Shown: piece after piece, positions 15,084 through 23,320 of the stretch
Layout: the number at the start of each line of letters is the position of its first letter
How positions within the stretch are numbered: position 1 is the first letter of the stretch
Assembly: GCA_002404055.1 (NCBI GenBank)
Contig: DHIZ01000216.1
Location: forward strand, 38,607 to 63,826
Source of the DNA: Chloroflexi bacterium UBA4733
GTDB lineage: Bacteria; Chloroflexota; UBA4733
Direction: 5' to 3'
DNA length: 25,220 bases
Notes under the pieces: generated by a model
Databases searched by the model: none
Told to the model about the DNA's origin: nothing
Seen by the model: the letters and a program-made list of their open reading frames with translations, nothing else
Position numbers and translations under genes: made by a program

Positions 15084-15806
15084 ATGGCAGCGACCGAGTT
15101 GTCTCCGCAGGAGCAGTCCGCCGAAGCGGCGCCGCGCATTCTGGTGGTCGATGACGAGGAGACCATCCGCGAATTTCTGGAACTGGGCTTGACCCACGAG
15201 GGTTACCATGTGGATACGGCCGCCGATGGTCCCACCGCCCTACGTATGGCCACCCGGCTGAAGCCGGACCTGATCATCCTGGACATCATGCTGCCCGGCA
15301 CCGACGGGTTGGAGGTTTGCCGGCGCATCTCCGCCACCAGCGACGTGCCGATCATCATGCTGACCGCCAAAGGGGAGTTGCAGGACCGCATCGCCGGTCT
15401 GGACGGCGGCGCCGACGACTATATCGTCAAGCCGTTCCGCTTCCAGGAGTTGCTCGCCCGCGTGCGCTCGGTGCTCCGCCGTCGCGGCAAGACGCTGCAT
15501 CAGGTCTTGCGCTACGCCGACGTCGTGCTGAATCGCGACACGCGAGAAGTCTGGCGCAATGGCGGCGCGGTCCTGTTGACGCCACGCGAGTTTGACGTGC
15601 TTGAACTCTTCCTGGCCCATCCCCGTCAGGTCTTCTCGCGCGAAACGATCCTCAACCGGCTCTGGGGTTACCACTACATCGGTGACACCAACGTGGTCGA
15701 GGTCCACATCAGTTCGTTGCGCGAGAAGCTGGGTGATAGCGAGCGACGCTTGATTCAGACGGTGCGGGGCGTCGGCTATTGCTTGCGTCTGCCCGGCGGG
15801 GGGTGA
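15084..15806 (+). CDS. OmpR/PhoB-family response regulator
   Basis: The product has 240 residues. The receiver domain (about 17-130) has the acidic pair in ILVVDDEE, the phospho-acceptor Asp67 in LIILDIMLPG, a conserved Thr in IMLTAKGE and Lys116 in DDYIVKPF. The C-terminal winged helix (about 140-236) has LTPREFDVLELFLAHP, the WGYHYIGDTNVVEVHISSLR recognition region and TVRGVGYCL, as in PhoB/MprA. The ATG at 15084 follows AGGAGG by about 8 bases, so I discount an upstream in-frame extension to 14955. It is followed after 4 bases by the sensor kinase and probably controls both, judging from the direct repeats upstream. Confidence 0.93.
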   Translation: MAATELSPQEQSAEAAPRILVVDDEETIREFLELGLTHEGYHVDTAADGPTALRMATRLKPDLIILDIMLPGTDGLEVCRRISATSDVPIIMLTAKGELQDRIAGLDGGADDYIVKPFRFQELLARVRSVLRRRGKTLHQVLRYADVVLNRDTREVWRNGGAVLLTPREFDVLELFLAHPRQVFSRETILNRLWGYHYIGDTNVVEVHISSLREKLGDSERRLIQTVRGVGYCLRLPGGG

Positions 15807-15810
15807 GGCG

Positions 15811-17511
15811 GTGCGCTTCCTGCTTTCCCGCATCTCCCTGCGCTGGCAACTGGCGATCCTCTATGTCGCCTGCCTGAGCGCTGCGCTGGGCTTGCTGGGA
15901 CTGGGCCTCTTCGCCGGCCTGACCTACGTCCTCGACCAGAGCGTTTACAGCCAGTTGCAAGCGGACGCCGCGCGCCTGGCCTCCGGCGCTCAGTTGCAGG
16001 TGCTGCCGCCGCCGGCAAACGGGCGCTCAGCCATGATGACCTCCTTTGGGGGGCGCAACGTGCTGAGTATGCCGACCATGTTCCCGTGCGGCGAATCACC
16101 GACGGCGCCCTGCCCGACTCCGGGTGGGGCCACGACGGCTGCCAGCCCTGTTGCCACACCGACCGCCAGCACCACGCCGGTGCCGTCGACCCAGGTGGCG
16201 CCCAATATGGGGTTTGATCAGTTCGTTCCTGCGAACGTCGCTGTCCGGTTCATCAGCGGCAGCGGTGCGGTTGTGGCCCAGGGCGGCGACAGCAACCTGC
16301 TGCACGGCATGCTCGCGCCTCCCAGCCAGCTTATCAAGAGCCTGGACGCTTCCGGACAGCAGCAGCACATCGACAGCGGCCGGGCGCCGGGCCGTCAGGC
16401 GACGCTCCTGGAACCGGCCACATCGCCGGGCGGCACCCAGGGCGTGCTGGAGGTCAGTACCTCCCTGGCGCAAATCGATACCTTCCTTTCCATCTTCCAC
16501 TTCGTGTTGCTGGTGGGCGGCGGCGTTGCCCTGGGCGGCGGTACCTTTCTGGCGCTGGCCCTGACACGCCGCGTCCTGCAGCCGCTTAACCGCATGGCCG
16601 GTGTGAGCTGGACGATTGCCGGCGGCGATCTGTCGCGCCGCTTCACCGGACCGGCCGGCAGCCGGGAGGTGGCGACGTTGGCCCGCAACTTCAACCACAT
16701 GATTGACCGGCTGGAAGCCAGCTTGCGCTCGCAGCAGCGCTTCACTGCCGACGCCGCGCACGAACTGCGCACACCACTCACCGCCCTGGGCGGCAACGTG
16801 GAGATGCTGCTGCTTGGGGCCGACGAGGGCGACCCGCAGCGCGTGCAGAAGGTGTTGCGCACGATGGACCTGGAGATCCAGCGCTTGACGCGACTGGTCA
16901 ACGACCTGCTGCAAATCTCCCGCGTCGAGGGCCAGACGCAGCTCCAGTTGGGTCAGGTTGATGTCGCCGCCCTGTTGCGCGACGTTGCGGCCGAACTGCG
17001 CCTGGTCGGGACGCACGCCACCATCGAAGTCCGTGCCGACGGATCGTTGCTGGTCGTGGGTGACCGTGACAAGCTGAAGCAAGTGCTGATCAATATCGGC
17101 GACAACGCCTTAAAATTCACGCCGCCCGGCGCGGTGGTGACGATGTCGGCTGCTCGCATGGGCAATTCGGCCCGGCTGCGCGTGAGTGACAGCGGCCCCG
17201 GCATCCCGGCGGCCGATTTGCCCCGCATCTTCGACCGCTTCTACCGCAGTGACGCCTCCCGCGCCCGTATCAGCGGCGGCATGGGCCTGGGGCTCGCCAT
17301 CGCCAAGGCCATTGTGGCTGCGCACCATGGCACGATCGTTGCCAGCAGCATTCCCGGTCGCGGCGCGACGTTTACCATCGACCTGCCGCTGGATAGCAGC
17401 GCTCAGGTTGCCGCTACCGCGCGCGTCGCCCCCCCGCCCGATCGCAACGGCCCTGCCCGCCCCCTGCTGAACGGCGTCGCCCCGGCAAGACGGCGCGAGA
17501 AGGTGCGCTGA
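15811..17511 (+). CDS. Membrane sensor histidine kinase
   Basis: The product has 566 residues. Membrane helix 1 (about 15-40) and helix 2 (about 229-252) frame a ~190-residue external sensor part with a Thr/Pro-rich stretch (about 98-130). A HAMP linker (about 253-305) is followed by the HisKA box with phospho-acceptor His317 in ADAAHELRTP. The ATPase domain has NIGDNALKF (N box), SDSGPGIP (G1), FDRFYRSD (F box) and GMGLGLAIAKAIV (G2). It should phosphorylate the regulator encoded 4 bases upstream. GTG at 15811. The sensor domain has no recognisable fold, so the signal is unknown. A perfect inverted repeat follows the stop. Confidence 0.93.
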   Translation: MRFLLSRISLRWQLAILYVACLSAALGLLGLGLFAGLTYVLDQSVYSQLQADAARLASGAQLQVLPPPANGRSAMMTSFGGRNVLSMPTMFPCGESPTAPCPTPGGATTAASPVATPTASTTPVPSTQVAPNMGFDQFVPANVAVRFISGSGAVVAQGGDSNLLHGMLAPPSQLIKSLDASGQQQHIDSGRAPGRQATLLEPATSPGGTQGVLEVSTSLAQIDTFLSIFHFVLLVGGGVALGGGTFLALALTRRVLQPLNRMAGVSWTIAGGDLSRRFTGPAGSREVATLARNFNHMIDRLEASLRSQQRFTADAAHELRTPLTALGGNVEMLLLGADEGDPQRVQKVLRTMDLEIQRLTRLVNDLLQISRVEGQTQLQLGQVDVAALLRDVAAELRLVGTHATIEVRADGSLLVVGDRDKLKQVLINIGDNALKFTPPGAVVTMSAARMGNSARLRVSDSGPGIPAADLPRIFDRFYRSDASRARISGGMGLGLAIAKAIVAAHHGTIVASSIPGRGATFTIDLPLDSSAQVAATARVAPPPDRNGPARPLLNGVAPARRREKVR

Positions 17512-17544
17512 AACTGAGCGCCCGAGCGGGTTACCGTCGTGGCG

Positions 17545-17594
17545 AGCATGCAGGCTTGCATCATGTAAGGCTGCATGATGCAAGCCTGCATGCT
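17545..17594. repeat. Perfect 21-bp inverted repeat with 8-base centre
   Basis: The arms 17545-17565 and 17574-17594 are exact reverse complements, separated by TAAGGCTG. Each arm itself contains a nested ATGCA-GGCT-TGCAT type repeat. It sits 33 bp after the kinase stop and ends 11 bp before the TTG start of the ATPase gene, so the RNA hairpin would mask or neighbour its ribosome site. It could be an operator, a terminator for the two-component operon (without a T-tract) or a small mobile palindrome. Confidence 0.85.
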
Positions 17595-17605
17595 ACCTTT
17601 GCAGC

Positions 17606-18994
17606 TTGAATACGGAGCTGATCGACCGGGACCGCGAACTCGCCGTGCTGAAGGCGCGAGCAGAGGCCCCAGGCGGTCAACTGGTCGTGGTGTGGGGTCG
17701 TCGGCGTGCCGGCAAGACCTATCTGCTACAAGCCTTCATCGAACGGCGACGTTGCATCTACTACGCGGCGACGCAACAGAGCGCCGCTGTCGAACTGGCG
17801 GCGTTCACCGATGTGGCGCGCGCCACGTTGGGCGATGTGGGACTGCCGCCGGGGTACATCTTTCCTGACTGGTCAATCGCCCTCAACTTCGTCACCGCCA
17901 ACACCGGTCAGGAGCGCCTTGTCGTCGTGCTCGATGAATTTCCATACCTGACTGACTCCACACCCGGCCTGGAAAGCATCGTCCAACGCTGGTGGGATCA
18001 GCGCGGCCAGCGCAGCAACGTCATGCTGGTGCTCTGCGGTTCAGCGGTGGCCTATATGCGCCAGACCATGGAGTCGGCGGCGCCGTTGCACCAACGCGCC
18101 ACGGCGTCTCTCGGCGTCGCTCCACTGGACTATCGGGCGGCGGGCGATTTCGTTCCTGCTTTACCGGCCGCCGAGCGGGCAGTCGTCTACGGCGTGCTGG
18201 GCGGCACACCGCTCTATTTGGCCCAATGGAATCCACTTCTGGACCGGCGCACGAACCTGATACAGCTCTTTGGCAGCGCGACAAGTCCTCTGGTCGACGC
18301 AGCGGAACTCGTGCTCTCCGGCGAACTCCCCGAACTGGAAGGAGCATTTCGCGTCTTGCAGGCCGTTGCCCTGGGTCGCACACGGCCCAGTGAGATTGCC
18401 GATTATGCGAAAGTTGCAGTTGAGCGCCCGCTTCGGCGGCTCGTGACCCTCGGCATTCTGGAGCGGCGCATCCCTGCCTTGGCGGACGCTGCGCGTAGCA
18501 AACGCGGCATCTATCGGATCATTGATCCCTACTTTGCCTTCTGGTTCCGCTTCATCGCGCCGAATCGGGCGCACATCGCGCGCGGCCTCGGCGCCCAACT
18601 GGTGGACGGGCGCATCTTGCCGAACCTCGACGAACACATGGGCGGCATCTTTGAAGAGATGGCCCGCGAACACGCCCGCGGCCTTGCTGCTCAGGGAGAG
18701 CTGGAGGCGGAACGCGTCGACTCCTGGTGGAGCACCGACGGAGCGCATGAGATTGATCTGGTCGGCGTGCGCGACCGTGATCACATCAGCTTCGTCGGCA
18801 CGGTCAAGTGGTCGGCGCGTCCGTTGGGTAGGGAAGTACTCACCAACCTTGATGACCATTCGGCGGCGTTGCCGGGATATCGCGGCGGCACACCTCGCCT
18901 GATCTACGGACGGACCGGCTGCGGCGCCACGCTGACCAGGGAGCCGCTGGTGCGTTGCATCTCCGTTGAGGATATGTACGGCATGGTTGACTGA
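17606..18994 (+). CDS. ATPase with C-terminal DUF234 nuclease-like domain
   Basis: The product has 462 residues. The N-terminal P-loop domain (PF01637-like STAND-related ATPase) has Walker A GRRRAGKT at 31-38, Walker B VVVLDEF near 107-112 and a sensor in LVLCGSAVAYM. A winged-helix-like middle (about 245-310) precedes the DUF234 domain (about 310-440), a PD-(D/E)xK-like fold. There HEIDLVG (381-387) keeps the acidic residues, but the usual Glu-x-Lys is GTVKW at 398-402, with Thr in place of Glu, so nuclease activity may be lost. The family is common in archaea and thermophilic bacteria; its role is unclear. TTG at 17606 has no strong ribosome site and follows the 21-bp palindrome. Confidence 0.88.
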   Translation: MNTELIDRDRELAVLKARAEAPGGQLVVVWGRRRAGKTYLLQAFIERRRCIYYAATQQSAAVELAAFTDVARATLGDVGLPPGYIFPDWSIALNFVTANTGQERLVVVLDEFPYLTDSTPGLESIVQRWWDQRGQRSNVMLVLCGSAVAYMRQTMESAAPLHQRATASLGVAPLDYRAAGDFVPALPAAERAVVYGVLGGTPLYLAQWNPLLDRRTNLIQLFGSATSPLVDAAELVLSGELPELEGAFRVLQAVALGRTRPSEIADYAKVAVERPLRRLVTLGILERRIPALADAARSKRGIYRIIDPYFAFWFRFIAPNRAHIARGLGAQLVDGRILPNLDEHMGGIFEEMAREHARGLAAQGELEAERVDSWWSTDGAHEIDLVGVRDRDHISFVGTVKWSARPLGREVLTNLDDHSAALPGYRGGTPRLIYGRTGCGATLTREPLVRCISVEDMYGMVD

Positions 18995-19080
18995 CAATAT
19001 TTGTGTGGCTGTGGGTGCTGAACGCCCAGCATCACCCCAACTCTGGACCTTGGTGATCGAATAAACGCTGGAGGGAAATC

Positions 19081-19494
19081 TTGGAGACGTCGGAACCCGC
19101 TCTGGCCGCCTACCTCGCCCGGCAGGTCCCGATGGCGCGGGGATCGGTCGTCTGGGGCAAAGAAGGCGAAGAGCGCTGGCCGCTGGATATCACGGCCTAT
19201 CTCACGAAGGAACTGCCGCCGTTGGAGTACGTCACCTCCCTGCGAGCCGTCGTCCTGCGAGACGACGCGGTGCTCACGATGGAGGATAACGACGGCCTGC
19301 ATATCTTGCCCGGCGGTCGCCTATGACGTCGCAACGCTCTTGCCCAACGCCTCTGAACAGCAGCCATTCCGTCTGCAGCCTTTGGCGACGCTGCCCCGCG
19401 AGCGACTGGACGCAGGAGCACGCGCCTATTTGGCAGCGGCGCTGACCGCCCGGCGCGGCGGAGCCGTCCAGGCGAGCGAATCGGCGCCTGTATG
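19081..19494 (+). pseudogene. Nudix hydrolase remnant
   Basis: From a TTG at 19081 with a good GGAGG site, an open frame of 81 codons ends at 19326. Its last part, VTSLRAVVLRDDAVLTMEDN...LPGGRL, matches the strands leading into a Nudix box (GX5EX7REUXEEXGU), but the frame stops right after GGRL, so the catalytic Glu residues are missing. The +1 frame from about 19322 continues with normal-looking codons (YDVATLLPN ... LDAGARAYLAAALTARRGG) to a TGA at 19494 and looks like the protein's C-terminal end. The simplest explanation is an internal deletion that removed the Nudix box and shifted the frame. The 5' fragment could still be translated. Confidence 0.6.
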
Positions 19495-19517
19495 AACATT
19501 GGTACGATCGCGAGGGC

Positions 19518-19536
19518 GTATACTGGTGTCGTCACC
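19518..19536 (+). promoter_or_regulatory. -10 box and overlapping TGGTG-N4-CACCA operator candidate
   Basis: TATACT (19518-19523) is a good -10 box; upstream, TGAACA lies at a long 19-bp spacing. Directly downstream, TGGTG-TCGT-CACCA (19523-19536) is a perfect 5-bp palindrome across the expected start of transcription. That is where an autoregulating HTH antitoxin would bind; the next gene encodes such an HTH-like protein. Confidence 0.45.
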
Positions 19537-19555
19537 ACGGAAGAGAGGGCAAGTG

Positions 19556-20137
19556 ATGAGTGTCGCTGTGTATCCCCGATTGTCGGCCATCCTGGAGGAG
19601 CGGCGCCTCAGCGTCGATGACCTGGGACGCCAGATTGAGGAACGCTACGGCATAACGGTCGATCCCGGAACGCTCCGGGAACTGATGCAGGCAGCACCCG
19701 TGGAGCGCACCGACCTCGCCGCCGCCGCCGCCACCGCCGCGGTGTTGGGTATCGGGCTCGACGACCTGTTCTCCGTGCAAGCTTGGCCGGTGTTGCTGGA
19801 TCTGCCCGAACCGGAGCCGCTGCTCAGCCCGGAGAAGAGCCGGCGTCTTGATGATCTGTTTGATCGACAGGACGACGGGACCATCACGAAGGCGGAAACT
19901 GCCGAGATTGAGGCACTGGTAGCCGAGAACGGGCATCTTATGCACGAGCGGAGCGTACGTGAGTATGCCTTGACGCACAACATGTCCGAAGAAGATGCCC
20001 GGCGGTATATTAAAGCGACATTTGAACAGGCGCTGGAAACGTGGCGGGCGATTGAGGAGGATCCCAGGCAAAAACGCGCGCTCATCACCTCAGCCAAGAG
20101 GAAACGAGCCGCGAAGACTCCCTCGCCTTCTCGGTGA
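19556..20137 (+). CDS. HTH-like regulator or antitoxin paired with HNH gene
   Basis: The product has 193 residues. The N-terminal ~75 residues (YPRLSAILEERRLSVDDLGR ... LRELMQAAPVERTDLAAAAATAAVLGIGLDDLF) have the helix pattern of an XRE/Cro-type helix-turn-helix. The middle (about 90-150) is an acidic helical domain (RRLDDLFDRQDDGTITKAETAEIEALV), followed by a Lys/Arg-rich tail. ATG at 19556 follows AGAGGG; a longer start at 19499 lacks such a site. Its stop overlaps the GTG of the HNH gene by four bases. The order, an HTH protein first and a nuclease-like gene second, matches type II toxin-antitoxin layout, but no tested family is recognised here. Confidence 0.75.
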   Translation: MSVAVYPRLSAILEERRLSVDDLGRQIEERYGITVDPGTLRELMQAAPVERTDLAAAAATAAVLGIGLDDLFSVQAWPVLLDLPEPEPLLSPEKSRRLDDLFDRQDDGTITKAETAEIEALVAENGHLMHERSVREYALTHNMSEEDARRYIKATFEQALETWRAIEEDPRQKRALITSAKRKRAAKTPSPSR

Positions 20138-20667
20138 CTGCCTCACCTTTTCATGCCCTTCTGCAGGAGTTGGCCGGTCGTGACCGTCATGATCCCCGCG
20201 ATGCCTTGGTTCGGCTGATCGTGCGCAGTCGCGCTCGGGAGTGCTGTGAATACTGCCTGGCTCCGGCGATCGGTCAGTTCCAGCTTGACCATATCATTCC
20301 AGGAACACGCTGGAAGCAGTACATGGAAGGATACCTCGACCCCGTCCTGCCGACTCCTGGACGGCACGGGCCGGATCATCTCGATAACTATGCCTGGTCT
20401 TGCGCGTTTTGCAACTCACGAAAGCGAGACCGCGTCAGCCTTCGGCTCTGGGGGCGAAGGGTACGCCTGTTCGATCCGCGTCTTGATGCCTGGTCCGAGC
20501 ACTTTACGTTCGCGAACATGCACCTTCACCTTGTCGGCAAGACGCCGGTCGGTCAGGCAACAGAACGGGCCCTGGGCTTTAACCACGCTGATCTGGACGG
20601 CCCACTGGGAGCGCGTCACCAGTTGATTCTCAATGGCCGCTATCCGCCCCCTTGGGCCGTCACCTAG
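20134..20667 (+). CDS. HNH endonuclease family protein
   Basis: The product has 177 residues. The HNH core has CEYC (38-41), the LDHIIP box with the general-base His53, Asn85 in LDNYAWSC and a second CAFC pair (90-93) that completes a zinc site, then NSRK. The C-terminal part (RVRLFDPRLDAWSEHFTF ... VGKTPVGQATERALGFN) matches the extended HNH proteins of about 180 residues common in Cyanobacteria and Chloroflexota. It should cut DNA if active. GTG at 20134 overlaps the upstream stop (GTGA), so it depends on translation of its partner. It may be the toxic or restriction part of a two-gene module. Confidence 0.88.
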   Translation: MTASPFHALLQELAGRDRHDPRDALVRLIVRSRARECCEYCLAPAIGQFQLDHIIPGTRWKQYMEGYLDPVLPTPGRHGPDHLDNYAWSCAFCNSRKRDRVSLRLWGRRVRLFDPRLDAWSEHFTFANMHLHLVGKTPVGQATERALGFNHADLDGPLGARHQLILNGRYPPPWAVT

Positions 20668-20711
20668 TTGGGATAGCAGCACTAGAGTCCGAATGCAGCG
20701 GGCCCGACTTG

Positions 20712-20727
20712 CGTCGTATTGACGACG
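20712..20727. terminator. Small hairpin between convergent genes
   Basis: CGTCGT-ATTG-ACGACG is a perfect 6-bp stem in the 71-bp gap between the HNH gene and the convergent enolase-family gene. There is no T-run, so a terminator role is only suggested by position. Confidence 0.3.
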
Positions 20728-20738
20728 TAGACGATCTC

Positions 20739-21980
20739 TCACCACCGCTCCCGTTTCGCCTCCCACGCCGGGAACCAGCGGCGCATCGTGCTGAGGTCGT
20801 CGCGGCGTTCGGAGGGGCGGGCGGCGGCGATCTCGGCCAGGCGGCCCAGGCGCTCCTGGTTGAGGGTGACGCCGAGGCCCGGACCGGGCGGAATCGGGAG
20901 GGAGCCGTCGCTGAAGGTGAAGGTCTCGTTCACGATGTCCCAGCCCTGTTGCCAGGGGTAGTGGGTGTCGCTGGCGTAGGTCAGGCTGGGCACCGTGGCG
21001 CCGGCGTGGATCATGGCCGCCATCGAGATACCCAGGTGGGAGTTAGAGTGCTGCGATGTGCCCATGCCGAAGATGCGGCAGATTTGCCCACACTGCTTCA
21101 TCGCCCACAACCCGCCCCAACCATGATGGTCAGCCAGCACCACCTGCACGGCATCCTTGGCGACGCCTTCGGGGAACTGCTTGAAGCCGACCAGGCACAT
21201 ATTCGTCGCCATGGGGATCTCCGTGTGGCGGCCCACTTCCGCCATGGCGTCCATGCCGCGCACGGGGTCCTCGTAGTATTCCAGGCCGATCTCTTCCAGT
21301 TGGGGCAGCAAGCGCAGCGCCGTCTCCACCGACCAGCCGGCATTCGGGTCAATGCGCAGCGGGAAGTCGGGGCCAAAGCGCTCGCGGATCAGCCGGAGAG
21401 TGCGTACTTCCTCATCGGGGGGCAGCGGCCCGGCCTTGAGCTTAAGGGAGCGGAAGCCGTAGCGGCGCACGAACTCCGCCGTCTCCTCCACCATCGCTTC
21501 CGGCGTGAGCACTTCCGGCGTCCAGCCGTACATGCCGACATCGCCCCACGCTTGCGGCGTCCCGGCTGGCGTCTCCAACCAGCCGTCCGGCGTGGCGAAC
21601 TTGTAGAAGAGGTAGGCCGAGAAGGCGACGCGTTCGCGCACCGCGCCGCCGAGCAGATCGGAAACGGAGCGGTCAGTTGCCTTGCCCACGGCATCCAGGC
21701 AGGGCGCCTCGAAGGCCGACCAGAGGCGCGGCGAGTCGGGGAAGAGTTGGCGGAGCCATTCAGTGTGATCGGGGTTGAGACCGATGATCTTGGCCGCCGC
21801 AGCGTCCAGCTCCTCCTTGAAGCGCGTGCCGCCGGGCATCTCGCCCAGCCCCGTCACGCCCTCGTTGGTGTGTATCTGGAGGATGACGCGCACAGCATAC
21901 GGTTCATGCACCCCATTGACGTTACGTAAGGGCGGGTCGGGGACCGCGACGACCGTCGTTTCCACCTTGCTGATCTTCAC
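20739..21980 (-). CDS. Glucarate dehydratase-like enolase-superfamily protein
   Basis: The product has 413 residues. Enolase-superfamily active-site residues appear in order: KLK (180-182) with the catalytic Lys, metal ligands Asp211 (RIDPNAGW), Glu237 (YEDP) and Asn260 (ATNMCLVGF), and the His in TSQHSNSHLGIS (near 311-315) that is typical of D-glucarate dehydratase. That enzyme converts D-glucarate to 5-keto-4-deoxyglucarate. GTG at 21980 with GGAG upstream begins exactly at the family's N-terminal strand (VKISKVETTVVAVP); the open frame extends to 22172 but that stretch is unlike the family. A reductase suited to the same pathway lies at 23321-24220. Other aldarate substrates remain possible. 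Confidence 0.87.
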   Translation of the reverse strand: MKISKVETTVVAVPDPPLRNVNGVHEPYAVRVILQIHTNEGVTGLGEMPGGTRFKEELDAAAAKIIGLNPDHTEWLRQLFPDSPRLWSAFEAPCLDAVGKATDRSVSDLLGGAVRERVAFSAYLFYKFATPDGWLETPAGTPQAWGDVGMYGWTPEVLTPEAMVEETAEFVRRYGFRSLKLKAGPLPPDEEVRTLRLIRERFGPDFPLRIDPNAGWSVETALRLLPQLEEIGLEYYEDPVRGMDAMAEVGRHTEIPMATNMCLVGFKQFPEGVAKDAVQVVLADHHGWGGLWAMKQCGQICRIFGMGTSQHSNSHLGISMAAMIHAGATVPSLTYASDTHYPWQQGWDIVNETFTFSDGSLPIPPGPGLGVTLNQERLGRLAEIAAARPSERRDDLSTMRRWFPAWEAKRERW

Positions 21981-22294
21981 GGCTGCGCTCCATTCCGATG
22001 TGCTGAAACGATCATCCCAATAAGCCGGGCAATGATAGCGCACGTGGTCGTGCAGTGTGGCAGACGCCTGGCGACTGAAGTTGCGGCTACCATAGCGAAG
22101 TCCGCCTTCGCGGACTAAACTCAAGCCACGATGAAACCCGCAGGCCCCGAGCGCGCACCATGTAGATCCCATCGTGGCTTCAGTTTAGGTCAGCCCGCGA
22201 AGGCGGGCTTCGCAGCGTTAGGCGCGACTTCAGTCGCCGGCCACCAACGCACGAACTGGATCCGGCGTATCCAGACGGGGGAGGGCGACGACCA
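21981..22294. other. Divergent intergenic region with long imperfect inverted repeat
   Basis: 314 bp between the divergently transcribed enolase-family and GNAT genes. It contains no gene. Much of it is taken up by the palindromic element at 22093-22220, followed by the hairpin GCGACT-TC-AGTCGC near 22223-22236. No clear promoter was found. Confidence 0.6.
22093..22220. repeat. MITE/BIME-like inverted repeat
   Basis: The left arm, 22093-22133 (TAGCGAAGTCCGCCTTCGCG...AAGCCACGATG), and the right arm, 22170-22220, are near reverse complements over about 40-47 bp, with two small length differences. The spacer is about 36 bp. Each arm also holds its own CCGCCTTCGCGG-type hairpin. Such elements are widespread in Chloroflexota and usually lie between genes. 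No target duplication is evident. Confidence 0.7.
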
Positions 22295-23185
22295 GTGCCC
22301 ACACGAAAACCCAATTTCGCAATTCGCTCGGCAACTCCCGCGGATATCTCGGCGATCACCACCATGTATCGCTTCGACAGCTTCTTCCATGCTCAAGGCG
22401 ACCCCGAGCGGGCCGAGTTCTATTTTGCTGTCGTCAAGGCTGCCGGGGGTGAGGTGCTGGTGGCCGTGGAAGGCGACGCCGTGATCGGCCACCTTGAACT
22501 GTTGCTCTGCCAGGAAGCGCCGCCCCTGGGCCGCTACGGCTACCTGGAGACGCTGGAAGTGCGCGCTGACCGCCGCAGGCGAGGGGTGGGTCGCGCACTG
22601 GTGGAGGAGGCCAAGCGCATCACGCGCGCCGCAGGCGGCAGCCGCCTGGAGACCGTGCCCGAGGACGACATTGCTGCCGCACTCTACATGGCGACCGGAT
22701 TCCAGCAAGGCGTCACCTACCTGGACCTCGACCTGGCAGTCCCGCCGGAGGCGCTGACGGGCGCGGCCCCGCTCGGCCTGCCGTTACCACCGGGCTCGCG
22801 CCCATGGCTACATACGCGGCATATCGCCGGCCGCCAGTACCCTGCGGCCTTCTGCTGGGCGCGGGCCCACCTGGCCGGCCGTTGGAGCCTGCCCGAAGCG
22901 GAGGGGACGGGAGCCTGGCAACCGCGGGACAGCGCTGCCATTATTCTGGCCGATCCCTGGCTGGTTCACCTCTTTCTGCCAACGGACATTGCGCCGGAAA
23001 GCGACGAGGCGTGGCCCGCGTGGCAGGCGATGTTGGCGTTGCGCGGCGGGGCGCGGGAAGGCTACGTGCGGACCGTGCTAGAGACAGCGACGGCTCGCGT
23101 GCTCCGGTGGCCGGAATGCTGGCCCGGCAGCACCGCCGACCCGTTCACGCTGCTGGCGTGCCCGCTGAGGCGCGCCGCTGTCTGA
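22295..23185 (+). CDS. GNAT-family N-acetyltransferase with unassigned C-terminal half
   Basis: The product has 296 residues. The first ~150 form a GNAT domain: FAIRSATPADISAITTMY at the start, GHLELLLCQE, LETLEVRADRRRRGVGRALV with the acetyl-CoA-binding R-x-x-G-x-G/A loop (near 98-103), and ALYMATGFQQG at the end of the fold. It should transfer an acetyl group from acetyl-CoA to an amine; the acceptor is not predictable. The C-terminal ~145 residues (Trp-rich, LVHLFLPTDIAPESDEAWPAWQAMLALRGG) match nothing I recognise and may be a degenerate second GNAT-like unit. GTG at 22295 follows GGGGGAGGG. Confidence 0.85.
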   Translation: MPTRKPNFAIRSATPADISAITTMYRFDSFFHAQGDPERAEFYFAVVKAAGGEVLVAVEGDAVIGHLELLLCQEAPPLGRYGYLETLEVRADRRRRGVGRALVEEAKRITRAAGGSRLETVPEDDIAAALYMATGFQQGVTYLDLDLAVPPEALTGAAPLGLPLPPGSRPWLHTRHIAGRQYPAAFCWARAHLAGRWSLPEAEGTGAWQPRDSAAIILADPWLVHLFLPTDIAPESDEAWPAWQAMLALRGGAREGYVRTVLETATARVLRWPECWPGSTADPFTLLACPLRRAAV

Positions 23186-23320
23186 CGATTACCATTCCAA
23201 ACGCCACGCGGCAGCGCCCCGGGCGGCCGGGTTGATCCACACTGCCCACCAGGCTAGCCAACGCCAAGAGGATGCCGCGGCACGCTACAATCGGGCAGTA
23301 GCGGAAGGGCAGAGAGAACC

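Noticed and set aside
16096..17082. 328-codon minus-strand ORF
   Set aside because: Antisense to the histidine kinase; no motif.
19323..19442. Short ORF beginning at ATG 19323 after the Nudix fragment
   Set aside because: About 39 codons with unusual composition and no ribosome site; the +1 frame looks more like real coding sequence.
20652..21929. 425-codon plus-strand ORF
   Set aside because: Antisense to the glucarate-dehydratase-like gene with all its active-site motifs.
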